From NCBI GenBank assembly GCA_937978655.1, contig CALJUX010000075.1:39694-103693 (forward strand): a DNA stretch of 64,000 bases, read 5' to 3'. A model generated the notes under the pieces. The model saw only the letters and a program-made list of their open reading frames with translations. It was not told the origin of the DNA and did not search any database. The position numbers were made by a program, and so were the translations under genes. Source of the DNA: an uncultured Chromatiaceae bacterium (lineage in GTDB: Bacteria; Pseudomonadota; Gammaproteobacteria; Enterobacterales; Alteromonadaceae). The first letter of the stretch is position 1. The number at the start of each line of letters is the position of its first letter. Shown in pieces: positions 61,316-64,000 of this stretch.

Positions 61316-62552
61316 TGGTTATTTTCCTGAATAAAGAAATTTGTTGTTGCACTGCATCCAGTCGCGCTGCTGCCACTGCTTGTTTCATTGCCTCACCTTT
61401 ATGGCCGGCAGCCACCAGCACTTTAATATCCACAGCGCGCGCTGCTGCGGCTAAGCTGCGCAAGTATTCTGCTTGCGGATACTCAGCCTGTTCAAAACCG
61501 GTACGACCGCGTAAATCAGCGATACAGCAGGTCAGCAGTAATTCCAGCCGTTCGGGTTTACGCCACAGGTCGATGCCATCAAACAGTTTCAGCACAGTGA
61601 CAGCCCGCAGTTCCAGCGCTTTGTGTACCAGCTGATGGTATTCACAGGCAAGCAAAGCTAAGTCACGGCAATCGTTGGGAATGCGCAGGCGCTGACACAT
61701 GGCTTCGATAACAGGCAAACCACTGTGTTCATGGCCGTGATGCGATGGCCAGAGTTCCGGCGCGGTCAGGCCTTTACCGACATCATGACAGAGCGCAGCA
61801 AAGAGCACGTCTAAGCGCGCTGATAACAATGCGGCTTGTTGCAGCACCAGCATACAATGCACGCCGGTATCAATTTCCGGATGCCAGCGCGGTGGATTGG
61901 GCACGCCCCATAATACCGACAACTCCGGCATCAGTACTTCAAGTGCGCCAACTTGTTGTAATAACTCAAAATAAGCGGCTGGCGTTGTTTCCATTAAAGC
62001 GCGGGCAGTTTCCTGCCAGACGCGCTCGGCGGTCAGATGCTGTAATTCGCCGCTGCGGCTGAGTTCACGCATCAGCGTCAGTGTTTCCGGTGCGACAGTA
62101 AAACCGCGGTCGGCAAAACGGGCATAAAACCGCGCCACTCTTAGTACCCGCAGCGGGTCTTCGACAAAAGCCGCAGAGACATGACGCAGTACTTTGTTTG
62201 CCAAATCCTGCTTACCACCATAAGGGTCGGTGATGGCGCCGGTTTGTGGGTCCTGCGCCATCGCATTGATGGTCAGGTCACGGCGCAGCAGGTCTTCTTC
62301 TAAGGTCACATCCGGTGCGTAATAACAGGCAAAACCGGTATAACCCTGGCCTTGCTTGCGTTCGGTGCGCGCTAAGGCGTATTCCTGTTTGCTGGTGGGG
62401 TGGATAAACACCGGGAAATCTTTGCCAACCGCCTGATAACCTGCGGCCAGCATTTGCTCAGGTGTGGTGCCAACCACCATAAAATCCTGGTCCTGACACG
62501 GCAGTCCCAACAAGGCATCACGCACGGCGCCGCCGACAAGATAAATCTTCAC
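61302..62552 (-). CDS. cca: CCA-adding multifunctional tRNA nucleotidyltransferase
   Basis: 416 residues from the GTG at 62552, chosen because AGGA sits upstream and KIYLVGGAVRDALLGL follows directly; an ATG at 62582 is in frame. It adds or repairs the tRNA 3' CCA. The nucleotidyltransferase DxD (QDQDFMVVG), RRDLTINAMA, and the C-terminal HD phosphohydrolase (ALCHDVGKGLT; HHGHEHSG) are all present, so this is the bifunctional gammaproteobacterial form. Confidence 0.95.
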   Translation of the reverse strand: MKIYLVGGAVRDALLGLPCQDQDFMVVGTTPEQMLAAGYQAVGKDFPVFIHPTSKQEYALARTERKQGQGYTGFACYYAPDVTLEEDLLRRDLTINAMAQDPQTGAITDPYGGKQDLANKVLRHVSAAFVEDPLRVLRVARFYARFADRGFTVAPETLTLMRELSRSGELQHLTAERVWQETARALMETTPAAYFELLQQVGALEVLMPELSVLWGVPNPPRWHPEIDTGVHCMLVLQQAALLSARLDVLFAALCHDVGKGLTAPELWPSHHGHEHSGLPVIEAMCQRLRIPNDCRDLALLACEYHQLVHKALELRAVTVLKLFDGIDLWRKPERLELLLTCCIADLRGRTGFEQAEYPQAEYLRSLAAAARAVDIKVLVAAGHKGEAMKQAVAAARLDAVQQQISLFRKITNEQA

Positions 62553-62628
62553 ACGCTTTCCTGACAGGTGATTTTTTGCCATTATAACGCTCCGGCAACA
62601 ATTGCGCTCCAGGTCTGAGCAGGAAGCC

Positions 62629-63549
62629 ATGTACACCGCATTTTTTGGTCTGAACAGCCAGCCGTTTTCCATCGCGCCAAACCCTGAATTTATGTATCTG
62701 GGCAACCGTCATACCGAAGCGTTAGCGCATTTGCGTTATGGCTTGGGTGATGCCGGCGGTTTTGTCTTGTTGACCGGTGAAGTGGGTACCGGTAAAACCA
62801 CAGTTTCCCGTTGTTTGCTGGCTGAGTTGCCGGCCAACACCCAGGTGGCGTTTATCCTCAATCCGACCTTGTCTGAGCTGGAACTGCTGGCGGCGATTTG
62901 TGATGAGCTGAAGATCCGCTACAAAAAAACTGACGCCAGCCTGAAACTGCTGACCGATAAAATCACCGGCAAACTGCAAAAAAACCATCAGGCAGGCATT
63001 AATACCATTCTGATCATCGATGAAGCGCAGCATCTGCAGCCGGCAGTGCTGGAGCAACTGCGTTTGCTGACCAATCTTGAAACCAATACCAAAAAATTGC
63101 TGCAGGTGATTTTAATTGGCCAGCCGGAGCTTCAGCAGTTATTGCAACGCCAGGACTTACGCCAGCTGGCGCAGCGCATTACCGCGCGGTATCACTTAAT
63201 GCCGCTTACCTTGCCGGAAGTGAAGTATTATGTCGAACACCGGCTGCAGGTCGCCGGCTGCAGCAGACCGGTGTTTAGCGACGCGGCGCTGAAAAAATTA
63301 TTTGAATTTTCCAGCGGTATTCCGCGTCTGCTGAATCTGTTATGCGACCGCGCTTTGTTGGGCGGCTACAGCCAGCAAAAAGCGCTGATCGACGGCAAGC
63401 TGATTGAACAGGCAGCCGCAGAAATTCTGGCGATCAAGCCAGCTGCCGCTAAAGCGGTGTTGCCGGTCTGGCTCTGGCCATTATTGTTTGTATTGTGTCT
63501 GGCGCTTGGCGTCAGTTTGTCGTTGTTGTGGTTACAAGCCTCAGTTTAA
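62629..63549 (+). CDS. ExeA/MshM-like AAA ATPase with C-terminal membrane segment
   Basis: 306 residues from MYTAFFGLNSQPFSIAPNP. Walker A is GEVGTGKTTVSRCLL near residue 50 and Walker B is ILIIDEAQHL near 130. A winged C-terminal lid has SGIPRLLNLLCDRAL, and a final membrane segment (VWLWPLLFVLCLALGVSLSL) ends the protein. Aeromonas ExeA (GspA) also has a periplasmic peptidoglycan-binding domain, which is absent here, so MshM-like is the alternative reading. AGGA precedes the ATG. A GspB-like gene follows after 18 bases, supporting the ExeA-ExeB reading. Confidence 0.85.
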   Translation: MYTAFFGLNSQPFSIAPNPEFMYLGNRHTEALAHLRYGLGDAGGFVLLTGEVGTGKTTVSRCLLAELPANTQVAFILNPTLSELELLAAICDELKIRYKKTDASLKLLTDKITGKLQKNHQAGINTILIIDEAQHLQPAVLEQLRLLTNLETNTKKLLQVILIGQPELQQLLQRQDLRQLAQRITARYHLMPLTLPEVKYYVEHRLQVAGCSRPVFSDAALKKLFEFSSGIPRLLNLLCDRALLGGYSQQKALIDGKLIEQAAAEILAIKPAAAKAVLPVWLWPLLFVLCLALGVSLSLLWLQASV

Positions 63550-63567
63550 CCGGAGTCCGGGTTTTTT

Positions 63568-63953
63568 ATGTCGTTATTAATGGATGCACTGAAACAACAG
63601 AATCAGGCTGGTGCGGACACTGCCGCACCACAGGCCGCACCGGCCCGCGGCTGGCAATATCTGGCGATAGGGTTGTTAGTGTTCTGTGGTCTGGGGCTTG
63701 GGGTGGCCCTGGCATTCTGGTTCACCCACAACCCTGCCACTGTGGCAGTCCCGCAGGGTGCGCCTGCGGCGGTTGCGACGACGCCGGCATTGCCGCCGGC
63801 AAATCCGGGCCTGATCCTCAGCGATTTAACCGCGGTGCCGACTGCAGAAGAACAAGCGGAACAGCTGGTGATTTCTGCAGAGCGCGAAGCATCCCAAGGC
63901 CAGAGCCTGGACGAACAGGTTGCAGTGCTGGAACAGTTTGACGAAGGCACGCC
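63568..63953 (+). CDS. GspB/ExeB-like protein, truncated at the contig end
   Basis: About 128 residues are visible. The start MSLLMDALKQQNQ is typical of GspB/ExeB proteins. One membrane segment follows (about residues 30-50; LAIGLLVFCGLGLGVALAFW), then an Ala/Pro-rich periplasmic linker. With ExeA it helps place the type II secretion secretin. The frame then runs without a stop into adapter sequence, so the last real codon is at about 63951. Everything after that is artefact. Confidence 0.75.
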
Positions 63954-64000
63954 AGATCGGAAGAGCACACGTCTGAACTCCAGTCACGAATCACCATCTC
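63954..64000 (+). other. Illumina TruSeq adapter contamination at the contig end
   Basis: Bases 63954-63987 match the 34-base TruSeq read-1 adapter (AGATCGGAAGAGCACACGTC, then TGAACTCCAGTCAC). The next 8 bases (GAATCACC) sit where an index belongs, and ATCTC at 63996-64000 begins the P7 flow-cell sequence that follows an index. The order adapter, 8-base index, P7 start cannot be chance. These bases should not be treated as genome. Confidence 0.97.

Noticed and set aside
1..64000. CRISPR arrays, prophage, integron attC arrays, complete insertion sequences, rRNA
   Set aside because: I looked and saw no regularly spaced repeats, transposase or integrase frames, or rRNA sequence in the window.

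Overview
The window is a continuous stretch of gammaproteobacterial chromosome. Gene orders such as priA-ftsN-hslVU, pilMNOPQ-aroK-aroB-damX-dam and rpsU-yqeY-dnaG-rpoD with a nearby tRNA-Ile2, together with a dedicated arginine cluster and a RegB/RegA-type redox pair, fit the Alteromonadales/Chromatiaceae border. Rheinheimera or a close relative is my best guess, from gene content and protein style, not from a search.

Layout. 1-6500: the end of an EAL protein, a ureohydrolase and rraA (minus strand), a membrane GGDEF/EAL protein with a degenerate cyclase site, a PAP2 phosphatase and an HBM-type chemoreceptor. 6493-6763: a non-coding element with perfect 21-bp inverted ends, probably a MITE. 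6777-11914 (minus): a DUF971 protein, hslU, hslV, ftsN-like and priA. 12157-18531: rpmE, a short malic enzyme, then metJ divergent from metB-metL with clear MetJ operators. 18563-20433 (minus): a RegA-like regulator and RegB-like kinase. 20434-21742: the least ordinary part, a regulatory region with a very good sigma-54 promoter, a 65-residue peptide with a textbook double-glycine leader, and a small membrane protein. 21785-29405: a SulP transporter and argCBFGH. 29481-41210: PBP1A (minus) divergent from the type IV pilus assembly operon, followed by aroK, aroB, damX and dam. 41224-48712: DUF2970, two exported proteins, rpe, trpS, an unknown secreted protein, and cstA with its YbdD partner. 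48740-53444 (minus): tRNA-Ile2 and the rpoD/dnaG/yqeY/rpsU macromolecular synthesis operon. 53628-63953: tsaD, plsY, folB, folK, an RND efflux pair, a Tat-exported DUF1569 protein, cca, and an ExeA/GspB-like pair cut by the end of the window.

Most of the window is housekeeping. The strongest candidate for something undescribed is the sigma-54-driven double-glycine peptide with its membrane partner (20798-21742). It sits across a regulatory region from the redox two-component pair, and that region also carries a palindrome flanked by a direct repeat and an intrinsic terminator just in front of the kinase gene.

The last 47 bases (63954-64000) are not biological. They match an Illumina TruSeq adapter, followed by an 8-base index-like segment and the first bases of the P7 sequence. 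The window therefore ends at an untrimmed contig end, and the last gene is truncated by the adapter.
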